NCBI RefSeq assembly: GCF_009908295.1
Contig: NZ_JAAALO010000002.1
Span: 409,490-473,489 of the forward strand
Reading direction: 5' to 3'
Length of the DNA: 64,000 nucleotides
From: Micromonospora rubida
GTDB taxonomy: Bacteria; Actinomycetota; Actinomycetes; Mycobacteriales; Micromonosporaceae
In this document: in pieces, positions 17,143 to 25,158 of the stretch
Position numbering within the stretch: position 1 is the first letter of the stretch
How the letters are laid out: every line of letters begins with the position of its first letter
Notes under the pieces: generated by a model
The model's input: the letters and a program-made list of their open reading frames with translations, nothing else
Told to the model about the DNA's origin: nothing
The model's database searches: none
Position numbers and translations under genes: made by a program

Positions 17143-18195
17143 ATGGACCGTCCCACGCTGCCCCGGCCCGTTCTGCTTCCCGGCCTGACCCGCCTGTGGC
17201 GGGACCGGCACACCCTCCAGCTCGGGCTGGGATCGGGCCGCGCCGTCCTCGTCGAGGTGGCCAACCCCCGCGCCGTCCGGGTGCTCGACCTGCTCGACGG
17301 CACCCGCAGCGAACGGCTCGTCCTGGCGCACGCCGCCAACGTCGACGTGCCGCCGGACGAGGCGCGCGGCCTGCTCGACGCGCTACGCGACGCCGGGCTG
17401 GTCGTACCCGCGCACACGCTGCTCCCCCGCGACCTCACCGGCCCGGCGCGGCACCGCCTCGCCGCGGAGGCCGGGGCGCTGGCCCTGGCCGCGCCCGCCC
17501 TGCCCGGCACCCCGGCCCAGGTGTTGCGGCGACGCCGGGCCGCCCGGGTGCTGGTGACCGGCAGTGGCCGGCTCGGCGCTCCCGTCGCCGTCGCGCTCGC
17601 CCAGGCCGGGGTGGGGCACGTGCACGCGAACCTCGCCGGGTCGGTGCGCCCGACCGACCTGGTCGGCAGCGGGCTGGCCGCCACCGACCTGGGGCACCCA
17701 CTCGCCCCGGCGGTACGCGCCGCGGTGGACCGGGCCGCTCCCGGCACCGCCACCCGCCCGCTGCACCGCAGCCGGCCCGACCTCGTGCTCCAGCTCGGCG
17801 TCGACCGGCCGGCCGCCCTGCTCGCGGCGGGGTTCGCCCAGCGTCGCCAGCCGCACCTGCTGCTCACCCTGCGCGAGGGGATACCGACGATCGGCCCGCT
17901 CGTCCGGCCGCCCGCCGGGCCCTGCCTGCGCTGCGTCGACCTGTACCGCACCGAGCGGGACCCGGGCTGGCAGGCGCTCGCGGCCCAGCTCGCCGCCGAC
18001 GCCTCGGACCAGTCCTGCGGCACGGCCATCCTGCTCGCCGCAGTCGGGTACGCCGTCGCCGAGGCGCTGGCCCACCTCGACGGCGGCACACCGGAGACCC
18101 TGGGCTGCTCCGTGGAGGTGACCGGCCCCGGCCGGCTGCGCCGGCGCACCTGGCCGCCCCACCCGTCCTGCCGCTGCGCCGGACGGGGCCGCTGA
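17143..18195 (+). CDS. Degenerate E1/ThiF-like (TOMM cyclodehydratase-type) protein
   Basis: A 350-residue protein related to the leader-peptide-binding E1-like half of azoline cyclodehydratases. Residues 1-90 look like a recognition-element domain (LWRDRHTLQLGLGSGRAVLV). A Rossmann motif GSGRLGAPVAVALAQAGVG occurs near residues 140-158. The acidic residue that normally follows, in a lvDxDxV-type strand, is replaced (HVHANLAGSV), so adenylation activity is doubtful. A zinc tetrad is visible as CLRC near residue 264 and CRC near the C-terminus. No precursor peptide, YcaO or oxidase gene is adjacent, so this is the stand-alone actinobacterial version whose role is unknown. The ABC1 kinase follows 234 bp later. 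Confidence 0.8.
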   Translation: MDRPTLPRPVLLPGLTRLWRDRHTLQLGLGSGRAVLVEVANPRAVRVLDLLDGTRSERLVLAHAANVDVPPDEARGLLDALRDAGLVVPAHTLLPRDLTGPARHRLAAEAGALALAAPALPGTPAQVLRRRRAARVLVTGSGRLGAPVAVALAQAGVGHVHANLAGSVRPTDLVGSGLAATDLGHPLAPAVRAAVDRAAPGTATRPLHRSRPDLVLQLGVDRPAALLAAGFAQRRQPHLLLTLREGIPTIGPLVRPPAGPCLRCVDLYRTERDPGWQALAAQLAADASDQSCGTAILLAAVGYAVAEALAHLDGGTPETLGCSVEVTGPGRLRRRTWPPHPSCRCAGRGR

Positions 18196-18429
18196 CCGGC
18201 CGCGACGGCTGACTCGGCGTCGGCGGGCAAGGTCGGCGATCGGCCGGCGGGCCGGGGCCCTGGATCGGCGGCGGACGGGTACGGCGGGGCGGCGGCACGG
18301 CAGGCAGGCGGGCACGGAGGGTACGGAGGGCACGAGACGGGCGGCCCGTCGGCCACCGATCTGGGGGTCGAGCGGTCCGGCCCGGCCACGGAGCAGCCGC
18401 GAGGCCGCCGAGTCGGTAACAATGGCCGA

Positions 18430-19761
18430 GTGACCGACATCCCGCGCCGGGCCATGTCCCGGACCGCCAAGCTCGCCGCTCTGCCGCTCGGCTTCGCCGG
18501 CCGGACCGTCCTCGGCATGGGTAAGCGCGTCACCGGGCTGGCCTCCGACGTGATCTCCGCCGAGATCCAGCAGCGCACGGCCGAGCAGATGTTCAGCGTC
18601 CTCGGGCAGCTCAAGGGCGGGGCGATGAAGTTCGGCCAGGCGCTGTCGGTGTTCGAGGCGGCCCTGCCCGAGGAGGTCGCCGCCCCCTACCGGCAGGCGC
18701 TCACCAAGCTCCAGGAGGCGGCGCCGCCGCTGCCCGCGGCCACCGTGCACAAGGTGCTCGCCGAGCAGCTCGGCCCGGCCTGGCGGGAGCACTTCGACAA
18801 GTTCGACGACACCCCGGCCGCCGCGGCCAGCATCGGGCAGGTACACCGGGCCGTGTGGCGGGACCCGGACGGCGGGGCGTCCCGCGACGCGGCCGTCAAA
18901 ATCCAGTACCCGGGGGCCGGCGACGCGCTGCTCACCGACCTCAAGCAGCTCTCCCGCCTCGGCGGGATGTTCCGGGCGATCCAGCCGGGGCTGGACGTCA
19001 AGCCCCTGCTGGTCGAGCTGCGCGAGCGGATCACCGAGGAGCTGGACTACGAGCTGGAGGCCGAGTCGCAGCGCGCCTTCGCCGCCGCGTACGCGGACGA
19101 CAACGAGATCTTCATCCCTGCGGTGCTCGCGGCCACCCCCCGGGTTCTGGTCACCGAGTGGATCGAGGGCACCCCACTGGCCGAGATCATCCGGGCGGGC
19201 ACGGAGGAGCAGCGCGACGAGGCCGGCCGGCTGATGGCCATCCTGCACCTGTCCGCGCCGGCCCGGGCCGGCCTGCTGCACGCCGACCCGCACCCGGGCA
19301 ACTTCCGGCTGCTGCCGGACGGCCGGCTCGGCGTGATCGACTTCGGGGCGGTGGCCCGGATGCCGGAGGGCACGCCCGAGCCGATCGGCCGGCTCGCCGG
19401 GCTGGCCCTGCGCGGCGACGCCGACGGCGTCGTCGAGGGGCTGCGCGAGGAGGGCTTCGTCAGCCCCACCGAGCCGATCGACGCCGGGGCCGTGCTGGAC
19501 TACATCCGGCCCATGCTGGCCCCGGTCGCCGAGGAGGAGTTCCGGTTCACCCGGGCCTGGCTGCGGTCCGAGGCGACCCGGCTGGCCAGCCCCCGCTCAC
19601 CGGCGTACCAGCTCAGCCGGCAGCTCAACCTCCCCCCGTCGTACCTGCTGATCCACCGGGTGACGCTCGGATCGATCGGGGTGCTCTGCCAGCTCGAGGC
19701 CAAGGCGCCGTACCGGTCGATCCTGGAGCGCTGGCTGCCGGGCTTCGCCCCGGTGGCCTGA
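18430..19761 (+). CDS. ABC1/UbiB-family atypical kinase
   Basis: An AarF/UbiB-like protein kinase fold, 443 residues. The diagnostic KxGQ motif (GGAMKFGQALS) lies near residue 65, the alanine-rich nucleotide loop AAAASIGQVHRA near 135, catalytic HADPHPGNF near 285 and the metal-binding DFG as VIDFGAVARM near 305. Family members influence quinone or lipid metabolism. The mycobacterial relative beside whiB7 (recalled as Rv3197) is linked to macrolide tolerance. GTG 18430 lies seven bases after TAACAA, suggesting leaderless transcription. It is convergent with whiB7 across a strong terminator. Confidence 0.94.
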   Translation: MTDIPRRAMSRTAKLAALPLGFAGRTVLGMGKRVTGLASDVISAEIQQRTAEQMFSVLGQLKGGAMKFGQALSVFEAALPEEVAAPYRQALTKLQEAAPPLPAATVHKVLAEQLGPAWREHFDKFDDTPAAAASIGQVHRAVWRDPDGGASRDAAVKIQYPGAGDALLTDLKQLSRLGGMFRAIQPGLDVKPLLVELRERITEELDYELEAESQRAFAAAYADDNEIFIPAVLAATPRVLVTEWIEGTPLAEIIRAGTEEQRDEAGRLMAILHLSAPARAGLLHADPHPGNFRLLPDGRLGVIDFGAVARMPEGTPEPIGRLAGLALRGDADGVVEGLREEGFVSPTEPIDAGAVLDYIRPMLAPVAEEEFRFTRAWLRSEATRLASPRSPAYQLSRQLNLPPSYLLIHRVTLGSIGVLCQLEAKAPYRSILERWLPGFAPVA

Positions 19762-19842
19762 ACCGGCCGCACGGACGAACGGCCGAAACCGCGGCACGGA
19801 CGGGCGGCCGAAACCAGCGGCGCGGACGGGACCGGTCGACGA

Positions 19843-19882
19843 CGTGGGGGCGTGTCGGCCGGTCGGCCGACACGCCCCCACG
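19843..19882. terminator. Bidirectional terminator between ABC1 kinase and whiB7 unit
   Basis: A perfect 18-bp stem (19843-19860 with 19865-19882) with a GGTC loop lies in a 135-bp convergent intergenic region. Confidence 0.85.
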
Positions 19883-19896
19883 TGTGTCGTGTTCGG

Positions 19897-20076
19897 TTAC
19901 AGAACGCCCAGGTCGCGAGCCGACTGGATGCGGCTGCTGATCGCGATGGTACGGGCGGATCGGGTTGCCTCAGTGCTCGTGGTGGTGCGACCGGCCTGAG
20001 GCCGGGGCATTCGGGCCCGGGACAACGCTTCGTGGAGTAGTTGCATCTCGACGGCTCCGATGGGCAGGTGCATCAT
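19897..20076 (-). CDS. Small 59-residue protein downstream of whiB7
   Basis: Function unknown. The product begins MMHLPIGAVEMQLLHEALSR and is rich in arginine, alanine and threonine, ending SARDLGVL. It has no cysteines or hydrophobic segment and looks helical and basic at its centre. It lies 69 bp downstream of whiB7 on the same strand, before the shared terminator, so it is probably cotranscribed. The start may be either of two adjacent ATG codons at 20076 and 20073. A GAGAGAG tract upstream may serve as a weak ribosome binding site. Confidence 0.7.
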   Translation of the reverse strand: MMHLPIGAVEMQLLHEALSRARMPRPQAGRTTTSTEATRSARTIAISSRIQSARDLGVL

Positions 20077-20145
20077 GGGGCTCAGCTCTCTCTCGTGTCT
20101 CTCTTAGCCGGTGTGGACCGGCGGGGATGGTGCGGATCGGGTGTG

Positions 20146-20511
20146 TCAGGCAGCAAGCCGGACGGTGTTGCGCGACGAGGACAGCCCACCGGCTGCCAGA
20201 CGCGCCTCGGCCTCGACCTTCAGCGCGGCGTCACGGGCGACATCCTCCTTGCGCGGACGGCCCCGGGGCCGCTTGCGCGGGACGACCGCGCCACGCTCGA
20301 AGATCTCGCCACCCCAGACACCCCAGGGCTCGGCCCGCTCCATCGCCCCGGCGAGGCACTCGACGCGCAGCGGGCAGTCCCCGCAGAGCGACTTGGCCAG
20401 CTCGAGCTCGGTGGGCGAGTCGGAGAACCACAGGTCGGGGTCGAACTTCCGGCAGGACAGGTTCGCCTCCACTTCGACGCTCACGTCGACGGGGGCCAAC
20501 GCCAGACTCAT
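20146..20511 (-). CDS. whiB7: WhiB7-type redox-sensitive transcriptional regulator
   Basis: Activator of intrinsic antibiotic-resistance genes that works as an Fe-S partner of the principal sigma factor. The 121-residue product has four cluster cysteines (LSCRKFDPDLW, then LCGDCPLRVECL), the G(V/I)WGGE turn in PWGVWGGEIFERG at about residues 62-74, and the AT-hook RPRGRPRKED that defines the WhiB7 branch. Its leader contains a strong intrinsic terminator and an upstream ORF, the arrangement used for drug-inducible attenuation in this family. The flanking ABC1 kinase and uvrD2 are the same as in mycobacteria. Confidence 0.95.
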   Translation of the reverse strand: MSLALAPVDVSVEVEANLSCRKFDPDLWFSDSPTELELAKSLCGDCPLRVECLAGAMERAEPWGVWGGEIFERGAVVPRKRPRGRPRKEDVARDAALKVEAEARLAAGGLSSSRNTVRLAA

Positions 20512-20578
20512 CTCCCGGTCACCTCTCTCTCACTTCGATCTTGTGGATCGGACTTTCGACGTACTTCGGCAGGCAGGC

Positions 20579-20664
20579 AAAAAACTGAGGCCGCGGATCC
20601 CAGTAGCGGGTTCCGCGGCCTCGAGGTGAGCCGGAGTCTGATGATCAGACCGGTCTACCTCGAG
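20579..20664 (-). promoter_or_regulatory. whiB7 leader attenuator (terminator and competing CCTCGAGG pair)
   Basis: In the whiB7 5' leader an 11-bp stem extended by CC/GG (arms 20622-20609 and 20600-20587) is followed by six T (20584-20579), an intrinsic terminator 68 bp before the start codon. CCTCGAGG occurs near 20657-20664 and again at about 20619-20628, where it runs into the terminator's first arm. Pairing of the two would break the terminator. The upstream ORF stop (20647-20645) lies between them. Confidence 0.78.
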
Positions 20665-20899
20665 GTGGAACGCCGCGGACATCCGTGCGCTTCTTGGCGC
20701 CATCGATATCCATGCCCGTGAAGCCACTGGCCCCCTCGACTCCAGTCGGCGGCGCGACGGTCAGATTCAGCTCGGCCTGAACCCGGACCTGGTGCGCCTG
20801 CGGAGCCGACGGCCGAGCAGCGAGGGCCACCCAGACAGTCGACAGCGGAGCAACGGCAGCGGGCATCCCCACTGGGCGCTCATAGGTGAAAATCTCCAT
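20645..20899 (-). CDS. Candidate leader ORF upstream of whiB7
   Basis: An 84-residue reading frame starting MEIFTYERPVGM and ending GVPPRGRPV, with its stop between the two CCTCGAGG segments of the whiB7 attenuator. GAGGGGG lies about nine bases before ATG 20899. A GTG at 20908 is an alternative. No domain is recognised. It may be a true small protein, or its translation may be what matters: a ribosome reaching the stop would cover the first CCTCGAGG and let the terminator form. A shorter internal start is equally possible for a leader peptide. Confidence 0.5.
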   Translation of the reverse strand: MEIFTYERPVGMPAAVAPLSTVWVALAARPSAPQAHQVRVQAELNLTVAPPTGVEGASGFTGMDIDGAKKRTDVRGVPPRGRPV

Positions 20900-21021
20900 T
20901 GGTGACACCCCCTCACGTTCCTCGAAGTCGACTGGCCTCTACCCCCTGAGCAGCCGGAATGGCGCTGCTCGCGAGGTGTGTCCTGAGGCTATTCCTCGCC
21001 CGGGGGCGAGGGCAAACGAAT

Positions 21022-23199
21022 TTACGGCTCGATTTCGAAAGTTTTCTCAGGGCAGACATCGTCGACCGCCGCGCCCCCCACGAGGGCCAGCACCAGCTCG
21101 CCGTAAAGGCCGAGTTTGCGGGGGCCGATGCCGGCGATCGCGATCAGCTCCTCGGGCCGGCCGGGTCGCCGTTCCGCCAACGCGACGAGGGTGGCGTCGG
21201 TGAACACCACGTACGCCGGGACCTTCTGCGCCCCGGCCACCCGGGCCCGCCAGTCGTGCAGCCGCTCGTACAGGCCCTGATCGATGTCGGACGGGCAGGT
21301 CGGGCAGCGGCCGAGCTTGCGGTCCGGGCCGGAGAGCAGGGTCGCGCCGCAGATCCGGCAGGAGACCACCTGGGGGCGGCGGCGCTCGGCCCGCTTGGCC
21401 GCGCCGGCCCCGGCCGTCGCGGTCCCGGCCCGCTCGGTCCCGCCGCCGGAGCGGTCGAGCTGGGGCAGGAACCGCGACGGCCGCCGGGCCCGCCCACCGG
21501 GCGAGCGGGCCACCGCGTACGACAGCCAGAGCCACTCCCGGGCCCGGGTGATCCCGACGTAGAGCAGCCGGCGCTCCTCCTCGACCTGCTCGGCGGTGCG
21601 GGCGTACGTGGTGGGCAGGGTGCCCTCGGAGAGCCCGACCAGGAAGACCGCGTCCCACTCCAGGCCCTTGGCCGAGTGCAGGGACGCCAGGGTCACCCCC
21701 TCCACCGTCGGCACATGCTGCTGGGCGACCCGGCGGGCCAGTTCGTCGTTGAAGTCGGCCAGCGTCACCGGGCGCTCCACGGCGGCGGCCTCGCCGATCA
21801 GCAGCACCGGCGGGCTGGCCGCGTACTCCTCGGCGAGCTGGACCAAGGCGGCCAGCGCCTCCCAGCGTTCCCGGGCCGCGCCGCCGGCCGGGGCGGTGTC
21901 CGGGGCCCAGCCGACCGCCGAGAGGCCCTCCACGACGGCGACCCGCAGCGGGGTCTCGCCGGGGATCGAGCGGGTCGCGGCCCGCAGCGCCACCATCGCC
22001 TGGCGCACCTCGACCCGCTCGAAGAACCGCTCGGCGCCCTGCACCACGTACGGCACCTCGGCGTCGGTGAGCGCCTTCTCGTACGCCTCGGACTGGGCGT
22101 TGGTGCGGAACAGCACGGCGATCTCCCGGGCCGGGGTGCCGGCGTCGACCAGGGCCCGGCAGCGGGTCGCCACGGCGGCGGCCTCGGCCGGCTCGTCGGT
22201 GAAGATCCGCAGCTCCGGTTCGGGGCCGGTCGGGCGCTGCCCGCGCAGCTCCAACCGCAGCCGGGCCTCGGTGCCCCGGGCCTGGGAGATGACGGCGTTG
22301 GCCAGCCCGACCACCTGCGGGGTGGAGCGGTAGTCCCGGACCAACCGGACCACGGTGGCGCCGCGGTGCCGGCGGGGGAAGTCGACCAGGTACGCCGAGG
22401 TGGCCCCGGTGAACGAGTAGATCGTCTGGCTGGCATCGCCGACCACGGTCACGTCGTCCCGGCCGCCGAGCCACGCCTCCAGCAGCCGCTGCTGCAACGG
22501 GTTGACGTCCTGGTACTCGTCGACCACGAAGTGCCGGTACTGCCCGCGGACCTGCTCGGCCACGTCTGGATGCTCCTCGATGCCCCAGACGGCGGCGCGC
22601 AGCATGTCCTCGAAGTCGATCACCCCGTTGGACCGCTTGAGCCTCTCGTACGCGGCGAACACCTCGGCCACCTTCGCCGGCTCGTGCGGCGTGTCGCGCA
22701 GCGCCTTGGCCGCCGCGACGACGTACTCCCCTGGCTCGACCAGGGACGACTTGGCCCACTCGATCTCGCCGGCCAGGTCCCGCGCGGCGGCCCGGTCGGT
22801 CCGCAGGCCGACCCGGGCGGCGGCGAGCGTGACCACCCGGGCCTTGCTGTCCAGCAGCTCGGGCATCGCCCGGCCCGCCAGCAGCCGGGGGGCGAAGTAG
22901 CGCACCTGGCGCAGCGCGGCGGCGTGGAAGGTGCGCGCCTGCACGCCCTGCGCCCCGAGTGCGGTGAGCCGAGCCCGCATCTCGGCGGCGGCGCGGGCGG
23001 TGAAGGTGACCGCGAGCACATGTCGGGGGGACACCTCACCGGTCAGCGCCCGGTGGGCGATGCGGGAGGTGACCGCCCGGGTCTTGCCGGTGCCGGCGCC
23101 GGCCAGGACGCAGACCGGGCCGGCGGGGGCGGTCACCGCGGCGCGCTGCTCCGGGTCCAGCCCGGCGAGCACCAGTTCCGACGCTGAGTGAACCCCCAC
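21022..23199 (-). CDS. uvrD2: UvrD2-type superfamily 1 DNA helicase
   Basis: ATP-dependent 3'-5' helicase of actinobacterial DNA repair, essential in mycobacteria. The 725-residue product carries Walker A (LAGAGTGKTRAV, about residue 34), motif Ia (AVTFTARAAAEM), motif II (VVDEYQDVNPLQQ), motif III (VVGDASQTIYSF), motif V (LHSAKGLEWDAV) and motif VI (EERRLLYVGITRA). A tetracysteine zinc module (CRICG, then CPTCP) and a C-terminal HRDC domain (about 640-710) identify the UvrD2 type. GTG 23199 starts just before the conserved N-terminus. It is divergent from mrx1. Confidence 0.96.
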   Translation of the reverse strand: MGVHSASELVLAGLDPEQRAAVTAPAGPVCVLAGAGTGKTRAVTSRIAHRALTGEVSPRHVLAVTFTARAAAEMRARLTALGAQGVQARTFHAAALRQVRYFAPRLLAGRAMPELLDSKARVVTLAAARVGLRTDRAAARDLAGEIEWAKSSLVEPGEYVVAAAKALRDTPHEPAKVAEVFAAYERLKRSNGVIDFEDMLRAAVWGIEEHPDVAEQVRGQYRHFVVDEYQDVNPLQQRLLEAWLGGRDDVTVVGDASQTIYSFTGATSAYLVDFPRRHRGATVVRLVRDYRSTPQVVGLANAVISQARGTEARLRLELRGQRPTGPEPELRIFTDEPAEAAAVATRCRALVDAGTPAREIAVLFRTNAQSEAYEKALTDAEVPYVVQGAERFFERVEVRQAMVALRAATRSIPGETPLRVAVVEGLSAVGWAPDTAPAGGAARERWEALAALVQLAEEYAASPPVLLIGEAAAVERPVTLADFNDELARRVAQQHVPTVEGVTLASLHSAKGLEWDAVFLVGLSEGTLPTTYARTAEQVEEERRLLYVGITRAREWLWLSYAVARSPGGRARRPSRFLPQLDRSGGGTERAGTATAGAGAAKRAERRRPQVVSCRICGATLLSGPDRKLGRCPTCPSDIDQGLYERLHDWRARVAGAQKVPAYVVFTDATLVALAERRPGRPEELIAIAGIGPRKLGLYGELVLALVGGAAVDDVCPEKTFEIEP

Positions 23200-23289
23200 A
23201 GCGAGGAATCATCTCAGCTCCGTCTGATGTTGCAACGGTTAGCCTGACCTGACCGGACGGGCGGAACGGACCTTGGAGGACACCCGATC

Positions 23290-23532
23290 ATGTTGACGAT
23301 GTACTCGACCCCGTGGTGCGGCTACTGCCACCGACTCAAGTCGCAGCTCGACCGGGAGGGCATCGCGTACCAGGTGGTCGACATCGAGCAGGACACGAAG
23401 GCTGCCGAGTTCGTGATGAAGGTCAACGGCGGCAACCAGACCGTCCCGACACTGCACTTCGCCGACGGCAGCGCCCTCACCAACCCGTCCATCACCCAGG
23501 TCAAGCAACACCTGGCCGCCCTACCCGGCTGA
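23290..23532 (+). CDS. mrx1: Mycoredoxin (glutaredoxin-like)
   Basis: Reduces mycothiol-mixed disulfides on proteins. The 80-residue product has the CGYC active site at residues 10-13 in STPWCGYCHRL, the cis-proline segment QTVPTLHFADGSAL near 50-63, and high overall resemblance to mycobacterial Mrx1. ATG 23290 has GGAGG at 23275-23279. Together with mshB at 60213-61133 it indicates that the organism uses mycothiol. It ends at a bidirectional terminator shared with the MFS gene. Confidence 0.95.
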   Translation: MLTMYSTPWCGYCHRLKSQLDREGIAYQVVDIEQDTKAAEFVMKVNGGNQTVPTLHFADGSALTNPSITQVKQHLAALPG

Positions 23533-23588
23533 CCCCCCACCCCCACCCCCGCCCCACCCCGCGCCCTCCTGATGGGCGCGCGCACTTT

Positions 23589-23634
23589 CACGGAAAGAGT
23601 GGCCATTCCGCCTCGAATGGCCACTCTTTCCGTG
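23589..23634. terminator. Bidirectional terminator between mrx1 and MFS gene
   Basis: A perfect 20-bp stem (23589-23608 with 23615-23634) and 6-nt loop, with TATTTG after the rightward arm. It is the most stable simple hairpin in this part of the window. Confidence 0.85.
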
Positions 23635-23644
23635 TATTTGCGGC

Positions 23645-23790
23645 GTGGGTGGGGTGGGGGGTGGGGGGTGGGGGGTGGGGTGGGTTAGGGGGTGGGGCGG
23701 GGGGTGGGGGTGGCCGGGGCGGGCGGGCGGCGTTGGAGCGGGATGTGGACCATCGGGGTGGGGGTGGGGGTGGGGGTGGAGAGGCTGCGG
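23645..23790 (+). repeat. G-rich low-complexity tract with G-quadruplex potential
   Basis: Runs of three to six G separated by single T, such as GGGGTGGGGGTGGGGG at 23757-23780, with more than ten G-runs between 23645 and 23720. The tract spans the 3' end of the MFS gene and encodes its Pro-Thr tail on the other strand. Confidence 0.8.
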
Positions 23791-24950
23791 CCTCGCCACA
23801 GGAAGACGCCGGCGGCCGTGGTGGTCAGGCCGACCAGCGCGAACAGCAGCCGGTAGTCGAACACGCCGACGAGCAGCGCGCCGGCGCCGATGGAGACCGC
23901 CTGGGGCCCGCTGACCAGGGCCTCCGACGCCGCCGCGACCCGGCCGAGCAGGCCCGCCGGAGTACGCCGTTGGATGAGCGTGTTCAGCCCCACCGTGATC
24001 AGCGGAAGCGCGGCCCCGGCCAGCAGCAGCGCCACGCAGCCCAGCCAGAGGGCCGGGTACGCCAGGGCCAACGCGGCCGGACCGAACAGGGTCACCCCGG
24101 CGGCCAGCGTGCCCACCTCGCCCGCGCGGCGTACCGTGGCGGCGGAGAACAGGCCACCGACCAGCCCGCCGACGCCCTGCACGGTGACCAGCACGCCGAC
24201 GAACGCGGCGTCGCGGCGCAGCCCGTGGTCGACGTACGCGAAGATCAGCGACTCGGTGAAGCCCATCACCAGCGAGCCGAGGCCGTAGCCGAGCAGCGCC
24301 CGGCGCAGCGCCGGCTCGCCGGCCAGGTGGCGCAGCCCGGCCCCCAGCTCGGCCGACCACCGCAACTCGCCGCCGGCCGACGGTGTCTCGGGCACCCGGA
24401 GCAGGGCGACCACGGCGGCTGCCACGACGAACCCCGTCATCGCCAGCGCGGTCAGCAGCCAGCCGCCGACGGCGGCGTAGAGCGCGGCACCGGCGAGCGG
24501 CCCGATCAGCCGCAGCCCCTGGCGCACGGTCTGCAGCAGACCGTTGGCGTCGGCGAGCAGGTCGACGGGGACCAGTTGCTGGATCAGACCGTTGAGCAGC
24601 GCGCTCAGCGTCAGGTACGACAGCCCGTACAGGACCGCCACCACGTAGATGATCCGGACGTCGGCGCTCTCGGAGACGGTGAACAGCGGGGTGAGCAGGG
24701 CGGCGGTGGCGAGGTTCGCGATGATGAAGAAGGGCCGCCGGGGGTACCGGTCGACCGCCCAGCCGACCAGCGGCGCGAGCACCATCGGCGCGATGATCGC
24801 GAAGATCGTCGCCCCGGCCAGCCCGTCGGAGCCGGTCAGGTCCTTCACCCAGATGGCGAGGGCGAGCAGCAGGATCGACTCGGCGGCCATGCTGGCCAGC
24901 AACCCGCCGAACAGCAGGCGGAACTCGGGGCGGCGCAGGACGGTGCGCAT
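23685..24950 (-). CDS. MFS transporter (drug-efflux type)
   Basis: A 421-residue membrane protein with about 12 hydrophobic segments, beginning MRTVLRRPEFRLLFGGLLAS, and the MFS loop motif in VGWAVDRYPRRPFFIIANL between helices 2 and 3. This composition fits DHA3-type efflux permeases such as macrolide exporters, but the substrate is not evident. The C-terminus after the last helix is a Thr-Pro repeat (STPTPTPTP) generated by the G-rich tract, so the exact stop position may vary between relatives. ATG 24950 has AGGAAA upstream. It is divergent from the XRE regulator gene. Confidence 0.88.
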   Translation of the reverse strand: MRTVLRRPEFRLLFGGLLASMAAESILLLALAIWVKDLTGSDGLAGATIFAIIAPMVLAPLVGWAVDRYPRRPFFIIANLATAALLTPLFTVSESADVRIIYVVAVLYGLSYLTLSALLNGLIQQLVPVDLLADANGLLQTVRQGLRLIGPLAGAALYAAVGGWLLTALAMTGFVVAAAVVALLRVPETPSAGGELRWSAELGAGLRHLAGEPALRRALLGYGLGSLVMGFTESLIFAYVDHGLRRDAAFVGVLVTVQGVGGLVGGLFSAATVRRAGEVGTLAAGVTLFGPAALALAYPALWLGCVALLLAGAALPLITVGLNTLIQRRTPAGLLGRVAAASEALVSGPQAVSIGAGALLVGVFDYRLLFALVGLTTTAAGVFLWRGRSLSTPTPTPTPMVHIPLQRRPPAPATPTPRPTP

Positions 24951-25158
24951 CGGGTTTCCTCTCGGAGGGTGGCCGGGGGCCACGGGGGTCGACGGCGACG
25001 TCGTCGGATCGCTCGCGCCAGGTCAGCGGTCCTCTTTCTGCGAGACACGCCCCCGTCGGGGCGTCCGACTTCGATCGCGCCCGTCCATACTGAACGTGGG
25101 GGGCGAATTTCATACAGTTACCGTCGCGTCTGCGGCGGCCGACGGAGAAGAGGACACC

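Noticed and set aside
17143..18195. Thiazole/oxazole-modified peptide biosynthetic cluster
   Set aside because: Only an E1-like protein is present. No YcaO, dehydrogenase or precursor gene is near, and the block is housekeeping.
20959..23187. 742-codon plus-strand frame opposite uvrD2
   Set aside because: Shadow frame caused by GC-biased third positions. The minus strand holds all UvrD motifs.
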